Part shown: positions 1 through 8,960 of the stretch, in pieces
Layout: every line of letters begins with the position of its first letter
Numbering within the stretch: the stretch's first letter is position 1
Assembly: GCA_025354385.1 (NCBI GenBank)
Contig: JANXMZ010000047.1
Coordinates: forward strand, 1-48,470
Length of the DNA: 48,470 nt
Direction of reading: 5' to 3'
Source: Bacteroidota bacterium
GTDB taxonomy: Bacteria > Bacteroidota > Bacteroidia > NS11-12g > UBA955
Notes under the pieces: generated by a model
The model's input: only the letters and a program-made list of their open reading frames with translations
Database searches by the model: none
What the model was told of the DNA's origin: nothing
Translations under genes and position numbers: made by a program

Positions 1-48
1 TGCGCGAGAAGACCAATTGAAATTTTCTATGCGTGGTTGGCTTTTTGT

Positions 49-74
49 CTACTTTTTGCCAATACAAAAAGTAG
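49..74. repeat. Perfect 10-bp inverted repeat with 6-nt loop
   Basis: CTACTTTTTG is followed by a 6-base loop (CCAATA) and its exact reverse complement CAAAAAGTAG. It lies downstream of the lipoprotein gene read on the minus strand, so it could help end that transcript, but it lacks a clean U-run. Similar CTACTTTTTG hairpins recur between genes in many Bacteroidota, as far as I recall, so an interspersed repeat is as likely. The rest of 1-250 shows no convincing gene. Confidence 0.5.
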
Positions 75-250
75 AAGAAAGAATATGAATATTGTTTATT
101 TAAATCAATTTGTTAGTTTGCTTAACCCGAACTCACGTTAAATATTACTTTCGCTAAAGGCACAGGTGGTATAAAAAATGAAGTAATTGCAGTGCCGGGT
201 TAAATTGCTCTGTTTTATCAATTCGATAAGATTAAATTGCTACTTTGCAA

Positions 251-1075
251 TTATCCTTTCTTATAATAATTAATGGTTCTTGAACTGCTATGGGTCACCT
301 TTCCCATCGTATCCATATTCACCCGTTTTGTCCAGTTGCCCATGCTGTCATATTCATAGGCATTTGCACCCCCCTGTTTCCATTTGTCTTTATTCGACCA
401 TATACTATACTTGATCACGTATCCATGGCTATCGTTAATATAACTTGTGAACACCGTATCTCTGAAAATACCATTGTCATAATAAAGGTTAGCTACCTTT
501 ATCAGGTAACCCCAAGTGTCATATTGATAATATGACTTATAACGATAAAGTTTTTTACGTTTTATAATGCTATAATTGGCTACTTCTGTTAGAAAACCAG
601 ATGTGTATTTATAGGTCATTACTCCTCCTCCAGTCACCATTTTTATCTTCCTGCCCAACCTGTCAAAATAAATTGTTTTCTTGCCTATAAATTTATGCCG
701 CTCGTAGTTACTTATTTTTAATTTATTGCCGAAAAAATTATACTTCCTTTTACTGTTCACAGGATACATCGAGCAACCACCTCCCATTTTTGTTTTTGAA
801 GTTGCCCTTACACGATGCCTGATCAAATAATTTTCCGAAAGTTCAAATCCGCCATAAGGAGAACCATCGCAATAATACTGCATCAAAAAACCAAGACTGT
901 CAAATCCTTGTACACAATAGGCTGAATCACCCTTATCATTGAGAAAATCCAATCTCACTTTTTTGACTTGACCTTTCAATTCATGGCCAGAAAGATCATT
1001 GGTAACTTTATTGAAACGTGAGCGACATGAAAAAAGCCAAATGGCAATTAAAACACAAAAAATATATTTAAACAT
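251..1075 (-). CDS. Putative lipoprotein with YD/RHS-like repeats
   Basis: A 274-residue protein with a lipoprotein signal: a short hydrophobic stretch ending in the lipobox LFSC at about residues 14-17, so it is probably anchored to a membrane facing the periplasm or the cell surface. The body is rich in Tyr, Lys and Gly. In its second half it has short segments resembling RHS/YD repeats (for example YQYDTWGYLIKV and YEYDSMGNWTKRV, each a Y-x-YD followed by G and hydrophobics). No catalytic motif is visible. The ATG at 1073-1075 is followed directly by the signal peptide, which supports this start. It follows the YggS-like gene after a 43-bp gap on the same strand. The precise function is unknown; a small single-domain relative of the wall-associated/RHS repeat proteins is the best description. 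Confidence 0.75.
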   Translation of the reverse strand: MFKYIFCVLIAIWLFSCRSRFNKVTNDLSGHELKGQVKKVRLDFLNDKGDSAYCVQGFDSLGFLMQYYCDGSPYGGFELSENYLIRHRVRATSKTKMGGGCSMYPVNSKRKYNFFGNKLKISNYERHKFIGKKTIYFDRLGRKIKMVTGGGVMTYKYTSGFLTEVANYSIIKRKKLYRYKSYYQYDTWGYLIKVANLYYDNGIFRDTVFTSYINDSHGYVIKYSIWSNKDKWKQGGANAYEYDSMGNWTKRVNMDTMGKVTHSSSRTINYYKKG

Positions 1076-1101
1076 AAAAACAAAGCTGAATGGGTCCTAT
1101 A

Positions 1102-1109
1102 CAAAGTTA
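1102..1109 (-). promoter_or_regulatory. Candidate Bacteroidota -7 box for the YD-like lipoprotein
   Basis: On the minus strand the sequence reads TAACTTTG, matching the Bacteroidota -7 consensus TAnnTTTG. It lies 26 bp upstream of the ATG at 1075, which would give a leader of about 20 nt. No good -33 TTG box is seen at the usual distance, so this is a tentative call from one box. Confidence 0.35.
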
Positions 1110-1118
1110 CGCAATAAT

Positions 1119-1766
1119 TTATTGAAAAGCTTTAGTACCAACACGTATTAAATTACTACCACAAGCGATGGCTAAATTGTAATCGTTGCTCATGCCCATA
1201 GAGATGGTAGTAAAATCGGGTAAATTGAATGTGGTTTTTAGTTCATCAAAAAAGGTCTTTAAACTTCTAAACTCCCTTTCTACTTGTTGCAAATCTTTGG
1301 TAAATGTTGCCATGCCCATTAGTCCTGTGATTCTAATATTATTGAGCAAAGACAATTGAGTTGAATTTAAAATAGCTAAACATTCCTCCTTACTCAATCC
1401 GAATTTAGTATCCTCTTGTGCAATATAGATTTGCAATAAACAATTAATCACTCTTCCTTCTTTGGCTGCTTGTTTATTAATTTCTTCTAATAATTTTAAA
1501 CTATCTACACTTTGTATGGTATGAATAAATGGAGCAATGTATTTAACCTTATTGGTTTGTAGGTGTCCTATTAAATGCCATTCAATATCCTTGGGCAATG
1601 CTTCATAGCGTTCAAGAAGGGGTTGCACTTTATTTTCCGCGAATACACGATGCCCAGCAACATAGGCTTCTTGTATCTCTGCAATGGCTCTGAATTTTGA
1701 TACCACCACCAATTTTACATTGTGGCCTACTTCTTGTTTAATCTGGTTTATGTTTTCAGCAATCAT
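1119..1766 (-). CDS. yggS: YggS family pyridoxal phosphate-binding protein
   Basis: A 216-residue PLP-binding protein of the YggS/PROSC/YBL036C family (fold type III, alanine-racemase-like barrel), which takes part in vitamin B6 homeostasis and has no established catalytic reaction. The PLP lysine is in VVVSKF (K24 from the chosen start). Other family signatures are FAENKVQ, WHLIGHLQTNK, the IHTIQSVDS segment, GLMGMA and, near the end, SMGMSNDYNLAI followed by GSNLIRVGTKAF. A longer reading frame with a TTG start at 1856 exists, but it runs into the divergent lipoprotein gene. The ATG at 1764-1766 gives the usual family N-terminus (MIAENINQIK), so I chose it. Its start codon is only 16 bp from the start of the divergent gene at 1783. 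Cytoplasmic; high confidence in family. Confidence 0.93.
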   Translation of the reverse strand: MIAENINQIKQEVGHNVKLVVVSKFRAIAEIQEAYVAGHRVFAENKVQPLLERYEALPKDIEWHLIGHLQTNKVKYIAPFIHTIQSVDSLKLLEEINKQAAKEGRVINCLLQIYIAQEDTKFGLSKEECLAILNSTQLSLLNNIRITGLMGMATFTKDLQQVEREFRSLKTFFDELKTTFNLPDFTTISMGMSNDYNLAIACGSNLIRVGTKAFQ

Positions 1767-1782
1767 TACATTTGCAAAAGTA
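1767..1782. promoter_or_regulatory. Back-to-back divergent -7 boxes filling a 16-bp intergenic gap
   Basis: The whole gap between the two divergent ATG codons is TACATTTGCAAAAGTA. Read rightward the first half is TACATTTG; read leftward the second half is TACTTTTG. Both match the TAnnTTTG consensus, and together they form a 16-bp palindrome with one mismatched pair. If both act as promoters, each transcript would start within about 3 nt of its start codon, that is, essentially leaderless. Clear -33 TTG boxes are not visible at the expected spacing on either side, so this could also be an operator or a coincidence. Confidence 0.45.
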
Positions 1783-2175
1783 ATGCAACAACCTCTTAAA
1801 TTTTCTGTATTGATTTTTCTGTTGGCATTAAGTGCCTGTAGCAACGATAGGCCCAAAGTGGCCAGTAAGCCTGCATGGGTAATAGATGAGAAAAAAATGG
1901 TAGATATTATTGTAGACTTAAGAATTGCGGATGCCGCTACTTACAACAATAATTCTGGTCCGCCACGCGACAAAGCAAAAGATTGGAATTTTGTAATGAA
2001 AAAATACAAAGTACAAGACAGTATCTATAGAAAAAGTCATGATTACTATTGCAACTACCCAGATGTATTGACCAGTATTTATGAAGAAGCTTTGGATAAA
2101 CTTAGTGAAATGCAGGCTGTGAATGCAGAAAATGTTGGCTTGGTAGATACTTTGAATAATAAAGGGATCAAATAA
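1783..2175 (+). CDS. DUF4296-like lipoprotein
   Basis: A 130-residue protein starting at the ATG at 1783. It has a hydrophobic signal with the lipobox LSAC, followed by a short linker and a helical domain beginning with W-V-I-D-E-K-K-M-V-D-I-I-V-D-L-R-I-A-D-A. That pattern (an acidic/basic turn then an amphipathic helix with LxxAxA) is typical of the Bacteroidota family DUF4296. The middle has the family-type Y-R-K-S-H-D-Y-Y segment. Members are small outer-membrane or periplasmic lipoproteins of unknown role. An ATG at 1684 in the same frame would place 33 residues inside the divergent yggS gene and bury the signal peptide, so it is not the start. It shares a 16-bp head-to-head region with yggS. 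Confidence 0.8.
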   Translation: MQQPLKFSVLIFLLALSACSNDRPKVASKPAWVIDEKKMVDIIVDLRIADAATYNNNSGPPRDKAKDWNFVMKKYKVQDSIYRKSHDYYCNYPDVLTSIYEEALDKLSEMQAVNAENVGLVDTLNNKGIK

Positions 2176-2356
2176 TCTAAGTAAGGGTCCGTATTATTTC
2201 AACTAGGAATTGCTAATCTTATCCGTCAAAGCACAAATAAGCCTCCAAATCGGTTAACCCATATTTCCTGAACCTCTGTCCAAGTTCCGAAGTTATTCAT
2301 ATTAGACCACTCTAGGGTGTGTTGTTAAATTAGGTTTTGTATTGAATGAAATATAA

Positions 2357-4534
2357 TCAAAGATTCTCCATGATATAATCTGTAATTTTTTGCATCAGAT
2401 GCACACGGTCTTTGCCACTTACATTGTGCTTATGCCCGGGATATACAAAATAATCCAAATTGGTATTCACATTATCAACTGCCGCTTTGCAATACAATAA
2501 ACTGTGTTGCCATAATACCACATCATCATCGCAACCATGTATCATTAACAATTTAGATTCTAAATTATCTACATACTTTATCAAATTCGCTTTGGCATAG
2601 CCTTCAGGGTTTTCTTCGGGTGTATCCATGTAACGTTCGGTGTACATAATTTCATAAAGTTTCCAATCGATGACTGGACCACCTGCCACGCCTACTTGGA
2701 AGATGCCAGGCATGCGGGTCATCATAGAGGTTGTCATAAAACCACCGAAGCTCCAACCATGTACTGCCATTCTATCGGCATTTACATAACTCAAATTTTT
2801 AAGATAAGTTACACCCGCCAATTGATCTTCGAGTTCTAATGTTCCCAATTGCCTGTGCGTAGCGCTCTCAAATTCATGCCCACGATAAGAAGAACCTCGG
2901 TTATCTAATGTGAAAATAATATACCCTTGTTGGGCCATTAGCTGCATCCACAAATTGCTACCTCCCAACCATGAATTGGTTACCATTTGTGCATGCGGAC
3001 CACCATACACATATACCACAACAGGGTATTTTTTTGTTTTGTCAAAATCAGGAGGGGTTATCATGCGGCAATGCAAAATATTGCCATTGCTTATAATTGG
3101 AAAAATTGTTGTTTCACCAAGTTTGAAATCGGCAATTGGATTTGGCGCATCAAGCAATGTTTTTGTTACATTATCATTTTTAGTATTTATTAAAGTAATC
3201 TTGCGTGCAACGGTTGTGCTGTTTAAACTATTGAGCAAGTATGTACCTTGTTTGTTCATAAATCCAGCATTAGTTCCTTGTTCTATAGATAATTTTTTGA
3301 AATTATCACCGCTCGTTTCAACGCTGTAAACATGGCGTTCCAATGGACTTTCCTTAGTACTTTCAAAGAAAACAGTTTCACCCTTATCATCAATACCAAG
3401 CAGATTAGTAACCATCCATTTCCCTTTTGTTAATTGGCGTACCATGCGACCATCCGAACTATATAAATATAGATGATTAAACCCGTCTTTTTCGCTTTGC
3501 CAAATAAATCTATCGGGTTCATTTGGAATAAATAATAAAGGATGTTGAGGCTCCACATATTTATCATCGCGTTCCTCCAACAACATCAGTTCCATAAATC
3601 CTTGCGTGGCATTGTAGCGATTTAAAAACATTTGATTTTGTCCACGATTCACAATGGCGATGTATATAGATATTTCATCGGGGCTCCAAGTAATATTGGT
3701 AAGGTATTGATCTTTGGGTTCACCGGTTTCCAAGTATATTATTTTATCCGTGTAGAGGTCGTATACGCCTACTTTCACTTCGTGACTTTTGGCACCTGCT
3801 GTTGGATACTTTATTGTTTTGGTTGTAGCTGGAATGGTGCTATTATCGTATATAGAATAATCTGTCACCATGCTCTCATCCATGCGATAAAAGGCCAGTT
3901 TATTGCCATTAGGACTCCAGAAAAAACCTTTGTTAATACCGAATTCATTGCGGTGTACTGTTTGTCCATATACTATTCCTTTGCCACCATCGAAGGTAAT
4001 TTGTTTGATACCATTGGCTGTAGCTATGTAAATATTGTTATTGAGAATAAAAGCGACATTGTTTTTTATTGGCTCATATTCTTCATACTCTGCATTTTCG
4101 CTAACGCTGATAATGGGTTTAAAAGATTGAGAAGAAACCGAGAAACTTAGGTATTGATTTCCTTGTTTGATTTTAAAATTATCATTGTCTATCCACTGCA
4201 TCATGGGTAAATTTTTGAAAGATGCTTTCGGATCAATGTTTTTAATGGCATCGTTCATAATGGCTGCAGTTATAGTAGAATCTACCCTTCCGGTTTCGGC
4301 ATCTGTAATTACCAAACGGGCACCAACTCCATTTATGGTATAACTATATTTAGCACCACCTGGCAGCCATTGCAACTGACTTAAACTTTTGGCTCTTAGT
4401 GATTGTTTGGTATTCTTGTCTACCATCATTACAGCTTCCTCCATGGTAAACATGCGAGTGCCTTGTGCCATTGCTAGCTGGCAGGTTAAAGCAACGAGTA
4501 ACAGATAAATCGTTTTTATTTTTGAATAAAACAT
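2357..4534 (-). CDS. Prolyl oligopeptidase family S9 protease (dipeptidyl-peptidase IV type)
   Basis: A 725-residue secreted serine peptidase, close to the usual DPP IV length. It starts with a signal peptide ending near AMAQ, then an N-terminal beta-propeller (DPPIV_N) over about residues 90-450 with family features such as FFWSPNGNKLAFYRMDE, where the Arg and the acidic pair are expected to bind the substrate amino terminus. The C-terminal alpha/beta-hydrolase domain holds the nucleophile in GWSFGG (Ser 595), the Asp in HGCDDDV (Asp 669) and the His in GHKHN (His 703). YVYGGPHAQ forms the oxyanion-hole region. It probably removes X-Pro or similar dipeptides from peptides in the periplasm. 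It stands alone, convergent with the DUF4296-like gene. The substrate preference cannot be told from sequence. Confidence 0.93.
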   Translation of the reverse strand: MFYSKIKTIYLLLVALTCQLAMAQGTRMFTMEEAVMMVDKNTKQSLRAKSLSQLQWLPGGAKYSYTINGVGARLVITDAETGRVDSTITAAIMNDAIKNIDPKASFKNLPMMQWIDNDNFKIKQGNQYLSFSVSSQSFKPIISVSENAEYEEYEPIKNNVAFILNNNIYIATANGIKQITFDGGKGIVYGQTVHRNEFGINKGFFWSPNGNKLAFYRMDESMVTDYSIYDNSTIPATTKTIKYPTAGAKSHEVKVGVYDLYTDKIIYLETGEPKDQYLTNITWSPDEISIYIAIVNRGQNQMFLNRYNATQGFMELMLLEERDDKYVEPQHPLLFIPNEPDRFIWQSEKDGFNHLYLYSSDGRMVRQLTKGKWMVTNLLGIDDKGETVFFESTKESPLERHVYSVETSGDNFKKLSIEQGTNAGFMNKQGTYLLNSLNSTTVARKITLINTKNDNVTKTLLDAPNPIADFKLGETTIFPIISNGNILHCRMITPPDFDKTKKYPVVVYVYGGPHAQMVTNSWLGGSNLWMQLMAQQGYIIFTLDNRGSSYRGHEFESATHRQLGTLELEDQLAGVTYLKNLSYVNADRMAVHGWSFGGFMTTSMMTRMPGIFQVGVAGGPVIDWKLYEIMYTERYMDTPEENPEGYAKANLIKYVDNLESKLLMIHGCDDDVVLWQHSLLYCKAAVDNVNTNLDYFVYPGHKHNVSGKDRVHLMQKITDYIMENL

Positions 4535-4798
4535 AGTAAATATTAAGAGGCAAATTTGCTTAAAATAAATGAAAGCATTGCAGTGTGTTTTAAAAAATCT
4601 ATGAATGGATCGTTAAACTTAAAAGTGGTGCCATTTATATCGAATTTTTATTCAGGAAATGTACTTGGTCATAAAAAATATTCACTCCTTCAAACATGAA
4701 ACAATTAATTCATTGTCAAGCAACACATCTAATAAATGCGGTGTCTTCATTTCAAGTTACCGTTCATATCTTCATTCACCTTTTAATCTTTTCAAATT

Positions 4799-6958
4799 AT
4801 GACAAAACATCCATTACAAAAAGAGAGGCTTCAGTTCAAAAATGTAATCTTGGTGCTCACCGTATTATTAATTTTGAAAACCACCTATTGTCAAAACAGT
4901 ATAGTTGGCGATGGCTTTGGTGGAAGGCTATGGTACAAGCCATATAATTACACAGTAGGTGCTTATTCTGCCTACACCATTTGTGGCGATACGAATCAAT
5001 TGTTTGGCTGGGGAGGAAACCAATATGGGCAATTGGGCGATGGCACTAACATTGGCCATACCACACCAACTAGGGCTATTGGAATGACACAAGTACTTTA
5101 TTATTCTACAGGGTATTTAATGGGTGCCATTCGGTTCGATAAATCGGGCTGGGTTTGGGGACATTTAGCTGGCAACAAACCAGTTAAAGTTATTGAAAAG
5201 GTTAAGTTTTTAGATGCAGGGATGGATGTTTGCACTTTTATTAAAACAGATGGCACTGTTTGGTCGGTTGGCTCCAATCGCGATGGTTCATTCGGCAACA
5301 ATGAGATGAATGAGAGCACCACATTAATCCCACAACAGATGATGGGCGTTAAAACAGCCGTTAGGGTTGCTAACTCGGGTACGAATAACACCATTCTTTT
5401 ATCCGATGGAACTGTCATGCAAGCTGGAAAAAATTTCAATTTTTCAATGAACTTGGTTCCGCAAAAAATAATGGCGTTAAATAATATTGTTGATATTAAA
5501 GCCAATCAAAATAATGTTATTGCGTTGGATAAAAATGGAAATGTATTTGTATGGGGTTTGGGAAGAAATGGCTCCAACGGCAATGGCACTATAAATGATA
5601 TAAGGACACCCCAACTTATAAAAGGATTGCAAAATATTGTAGCCATTTCAGGTTGTAATGATGGCGACCATTTTTTGGCATTAGATTCTAACCACAATTG
5701 CTATGCATGGGGATTCAATGGCTATGGCCAATGTGGTACAACAGAAAGCCAGTTAAATAAACCCAAATTAGTGGCCAATAATGTTAATGATATCATGGCT
5801 GGCGAGCGGTTTTCATACATCATTAAATCGAATGGTGAATTATGGGCAAGTGGTATGTCTAAAGATGGTTCAATATGGATGAATATTAATAATACTATTC
5901 GTTATCAATTCACTAAAATAAATCCGCGAATACCTCCCATAGAACTTTGCGAACCAACTCAAAAAGAGCCATTCGCACATCGACAATTATTTATTAAAAT
6001 TTGTCCTGGTGATTCCTTTACTATTGGCAAACATTGCTATAAAACAGCTGAAAAATTTACCGATACTATTAATAGCAGTTATAGCATAGATACCATAATA
6101 AATACAAATATCAGTTTTAATAAAATTTCGACTCACTTTCAAACAATATCCATTTGTGAAGGTGGTTTTTATAGCGTTGCAAAACATCGCTATTACCAGA
6201 CAGGCATTTATAAAGATAGTTTTAAAAATGCAATTGGTTGTGATTCCATTTTAACTACGGAATTGAAACTCCGCCCCGTTTCTCGAACCACACAAACTGC
6301 TTCAATTTGTGAGGGGCAGGAAATCAAAATTGGGAAACGAAACTATACGCTTTCTGGTATCTATCAAGATACATTTAGCAATGCATTAGGATGCGATTCT
6401 ATTATCACGATACACATTGTTGTTAACAAAAACCCAATTGCTAATTTTGACTTTAGCGATTCATTGATTGAAACTGGCGATACTTTTCAATTGTTGAATT
6501 TAAGTATTGGCGCCAATCGATTTTATTGGCGATTTAATTTCCCTCTTGCAGATAGTTCAGATGAATGGACCCCCTCCTTTCAATATGACCAAAAAGGTTC
6601 AAAAACCATTCGATTAATTGCTCTGAATCGTCTGACACAGTGCAGGGATACCGTATTAAAATTTATTAATATCAATGACAATGAATCCTTGTACATTCCG
6701 AATGCCTTCCATCCAAATGGCGATGGGGAGAACGATTATTTCAAACCCATTACCAAGAGATTTAAAAATATAACCATGCGTATTTATAACAGATGGGGTC
6801 TTTTGTTATTTGAAACCAAAGAATATGCATTAGGCTGGGACGGGCGTTATAAAAATGAAAATTGCCAGCAAGATATTTATGTTTACACTATTGAATTTCG
6901 GGATAGTATTCAAAAAAATGTCAAACATTTTTCAGGCACCTTTACTTTGATAAAATGA
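4799..6958 (+). CDS. Secreted RCC1-repeat protein with type B T9SS sorting domain
   Basis: A 719-residue secreted protein. The N-terminus is a signal peptide (hydrophobic VILVLTVLLILKT) ending near TYCQ. Residues about 55-370 are RCC1-type propeller repeats with the recurrent pattern WGxNxxGQLGDGT / G-x-V-W-x-W-G (e.g. FGWGGNQYGQLGDGT, VFVWGLGRNGSNGNGT, CYAWGFNGYGQCGT). Next come three short repeats of about 45 residues with I-C-x-G...Y...G-x-Y-x-D-x-x-x-N-x-x-G-C-D-S-I, a motif frequent in Bacteroidota adhesin-like proteins. A PKD-like segment follows. The last roughly 85 residues are a gliding-motility-associated C-terminal domain (IPNAFHPNGDGENDYF, YNRWGLLLFE, GWDGRYKN), the type B signal for export by the type IX secretion system. 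It is likely a surface or released protein for binding; no enzyme motif seen. Monocistronic or weakly linked to dapD 91 bp downstream. Confidence 0.9.
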   Translation: MTKHPLQKERLQFKNVILVLTVLLILKTTYCQNSIVGDGFGGRLWYKPYNYTVGAYSAYTICGDTNQLFGWGGNQYGQLGDGTNIGHTTPTRAIGMTQVLYYSTGYLMGAIRFDKSGWVWGHLAGNKPVKVIEKVKFLDAGMDVCTFIKTDGTVWSVGSNRDGSFGNNEMNESTTLIPQQMMGVKTAVRVANSGTNNTILLSDGTVMQAGKNFNFSMNLVPQKIMALNNIVDIKANQNNVIALDKNGNVFVWGLGRNGSNGNGTINDIRTPQLIKGLQNIVAISGCNDGDHFLALDSNHNCYAWGFNGYGQCGTTESQLNKPKLVANNVNDIMAGERFSYIIKSNGELWASGMSKDGSIWMNINNTIRYQFTKINPRIPPIELCEPTQKEPFAHRQLFIKICPGDSFTIGKHCYKTAEKFTDTINSSYSIDTIINTNISFNKISTHFQTISICEGGFYSVAKHRYYQTGIYKDSFKNAIGCDSILTTELKLRPVSRTTQTASICEGQEIKIGKRNYTLSGIYQDTFSNALGCDSIITIHIVVNKNPIANFDFSDSLIETGDTFQLLNLSIGANRFYWRFNFPLADSSDEWTPSFQYDQKGSKTIRLIALNRLTQCRDTVLKFININDNESLYIPNAFHPNGDGENDYFKPITKRFKNITMRIYNRWGLLLFETKEYALGWDGRYKNENCQQDIYVYTIEFRDSIQKNVKHFSGTFTLIK

Positions 6959-7049
6959 TAGATTTTTGAAAGATTATCAATTTCTTTTTTATAAAAGGTG
7001 CCCTCGATTGAATTATTTTGATTTGCTTTGCATTATAAATACAGTGCAA

Positions 7050-7874
7050 ATGACAGACATTCAAAATTTACAAGACATTATAGAAAAAGCTTGGGATAAC
7101 CGAGCATTGGTTCAAGAAACTGAAACTCAAACAGCCATTCAATCCTTGATTGAAAATATGGACAAAGGCAAAATAAGAGTTGCTGTACCAACTGATAGTG
7201 GATGGAAAGTGAATGAGTGGGTGAAGAAGGGTGTGATTTTATACTTCCCTATTCAAACCATGGTGACGGAAAAAATGGGGCCTTATGAAATTCATGATAA
7301 AATTCCACTTAAAAATAATTATGCAGAACAAGGGGTAAGAGCGGTTATGGGATCGGTGGCAAGGTATGGCGCTTATATTAGCAAAGGTGTTATTTTGATG
7401 CCAAGTTTTGTAAACATAGGCGCATATGTGGATAGTGGCACCATGGTGGATGCTTGGGCCACTGTTGGCAGCTGTGCTCAAATAGGCAAGAATGTACATT
7501 TAAGCGGAGGCGTTGGTATTGGCGGTGTTTTAGAACCCGTGCAAGCTGCTCCTGTAATTATAGAAGATGATTGCTTTATTGGCTCGCGTTGTATTGTAGT
7601 AGAAGGTGCGCATATTGGCAAAGAAGCAGTTCTTGGAGCTGGTGTTACCATTACCCAATCAACCAAAATTATTGACGTAACAGGACCAGAACCCATTACT
7701 TACAAAGGCCATGTACCAGAAAGAAGTGTGGTAATACCGGGCAGTTATGAAAAAGATTTTCCTGCTGGAAAATACAGTGTACCTTGTGCCATTATTATTG
7801 GTAAACGCAAACCTAGCACTGATTTAAAAACTTCTTTGAACGATGCTTTAAGAGAGCACAATGTGGCAGTTTAA
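7050..7874 (+). CDS. dapD: 2,3,4,5-tetrahydropyridine-2,6-dicarboxylate N-succinyltransferase
   Basis: DapD transfers succinyl from succinyl-CoA to tetrahydrodipicolinate in the succinylase branch of lysine and meso-diaminopimelate synthesis. From the ATG at 7050 it is 274 residues, the normal family length; the upstream in-frame ATG at 6966 adds 28 residues with no family match. The N-terminal helical domain is followed by a left-handed beta-helix of hexapeptide repeats from about residue 100 to 230 (GVRAVMGSVARYGAYI, MPSFVNIGAYV, MVDAWATVGSCAQIG, GGVGIGG, FIGSRCIVVEGAHIG, AVLGAGV). It works as a trimer in the cytoplasm. The stop codon is immediately followed by the start codon of a glycosyltransferase, so the two are probably co-transcribed. 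Confidence 0.96.
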   Translation: MTDIQNLQDIIEKAWDNRALVQETETQTAIQSLIENMDKGKIRVAVPTDSGWKVNEWVKKGVILYFPIQTMVTEKMGPYEIHDKIPLKNNYAEQGVRAVMGSVARYGAYISKGVILMPSFVNIGAYVDSGTMVDAWATVGSCAQIGKNVHLSGGVGIGGVLEPVQAAPVIIEDDCFIGSRCIVVEGAHIGKEAVLGAGVTITQSTKIIDVTGPEPITYKGHVPERSVVIPGSYEKDFPAGKYSVPCAIIIGKRKPSTDLKTSLNDALREHNVAV

Positions 7875-8960
7875 ATGAAAATTGGATTTGATGCGAAACG
7901 GTATTTTCACAATGCTACAGGGTTGGGCAATTACAGTCGTGATCTAGTGAATGGTTTGTGTGAATGGCACAAAGACCAGCAATATTTTCTTTTTGATAAA
8001 CAACCCGATTTAAAAAAAGTACCCCAACATGCCATTGCTGTTTCGCCTCAAGGATCAGCTACAATCTGGCGCGAGTTTGGTATGCGCAAGGAAATGGCTT
8101 TGTATGGACTTAATGTTTATCATGGTTTAAGCAATGAATTACCTTTTGGCAAATTTCCTGCCGGCATAAAAAAAATTGTGACCATTCACGATGTTATTTT
8201 CAAACTATTCCCAGAACATTACGCCCTCATAGACCGCAGTATATACGATTACAAAACAAGGCATGCTATAAAAATTGCTGATACCATTGTGGCCACTAGT
8301 AAGGCTACTGCCAATGATTTGATAAAATTTTACGGTGCCAATGAGGCCAAAATAAAAGTGGTTTATCAAACGTGTGGCAATTTGCACAAACAAACCTATA
8401 ACCATGAGTTAGTGACTGACTTTAAAATTAAATATGCACTTAATACACCCTATATTTTGTATGTGAGCAGTTTTCAAACACGTAAAAATCATTTGCCATT
8501 GATAAAAGCTTTTGCTGCTTTAAAGCAAAATAATATTAAACTGGTATTGGCCGGTCGCAAAGGTGAAACTTACAACGATTGTGTTAAATTAATTACATCA
8601 TTAGGTTTACAAGATATCGTCAACTTAGTTGACGATATTGCCAGCGAAGACTTACCTCTTTTGTACCGAGGTGCACAGGGGTTTGTTTACCCTAGCATGA
8701 TAGAAGGTTTTGGCATTCCATTAATTGAGGCTGCACATGCTGGCGTGCCTATGGCGGTAAATGATATAGCCGTGTTTAGAGAAATAGCACCTGAAGGCAC
8801 TTTGTTTTTCGATGTTAATGACTCTAATAATTTGAGTGAAAGTTTAAGACAATTAATAGACAATTATAAAGGCCGTATACATTACGAAAAACATTTGGAA
8901 TTATTTGATGTTCAAAAAATATCTCAAAACATGATTCAAATTTATGCAGGAAATAATTGA
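7875..8960 (+). CDS. GT4-family glycosyltransferase (GT-B fold)
   Basis: A 361-residue retaining-type glycosyltransferase. The N-terminal Rossmann half starts with MKIGFDAKRYFHNATGLGNYSRDL, whose G-L-G-N-Y is the typical glycine-rich loop. The C-terminal Glycos_transf_1 half begins near YILYVSSFQTRKNH and contains the nucleotide-sugar binding region with the E-x7-E motif in EGFGIPLIE. It transfers a sugar from an NDP-sugar, probably to a glycan or lipid-linked acceptor at the cytoplasmic face of the membrane; donor and acceptor are unknown. It starts directly after the dapD stop codon, and its last 17 bp overlap the next gene, so translational coupling is likely in both directions. Confidence 0.9.
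   Translation: MKIGFDAKRYFHNATGLGNYSRDLVNGLCEWHKDQQYFLFDKQPDLKKVPQHAIAVSPQGSATIWREFGMRKEMALYGLNVYHGLSNELPFGKFPAGIKKIVTIHDVIFKLFPEHYALIDRSIYDYKTRHAIKIADTIVATSKATANDLIKFYGANEAKIKVVYQTCGNLHKQTYNHELVTDFKIKYALNTPYILYVSSFQTRKNHLPLIKAFAALKQNNIKLVLAGRKGETYNDCVKLITSLGLQDIVNLVDDIASEDLPLLYRGAQGFVYPSMIEGFGIPLIEAAHAGVPMAVNDIAVFREIAPEGTLFFDVNDSNNLSESLRQLIDNYKGRIHYEKHLELFDVQKISQNMIQIYAGNN

Noticed and set aside
1684..1782. Extended N-terminus of the DUF4296-like lipoprotein
   Set aside because: It would read through the divergent yggS coding sequence and place the lipoprotein signal inside the protein; the ATG at 1783 is right.
4696..4947. 83-codon plus-strand frame overlapping the start of the RCC1 protein
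   Set aside because: Out of frame with the RCC1 gene, whose signal peptide and repeats are clear; composition is not protein-like.
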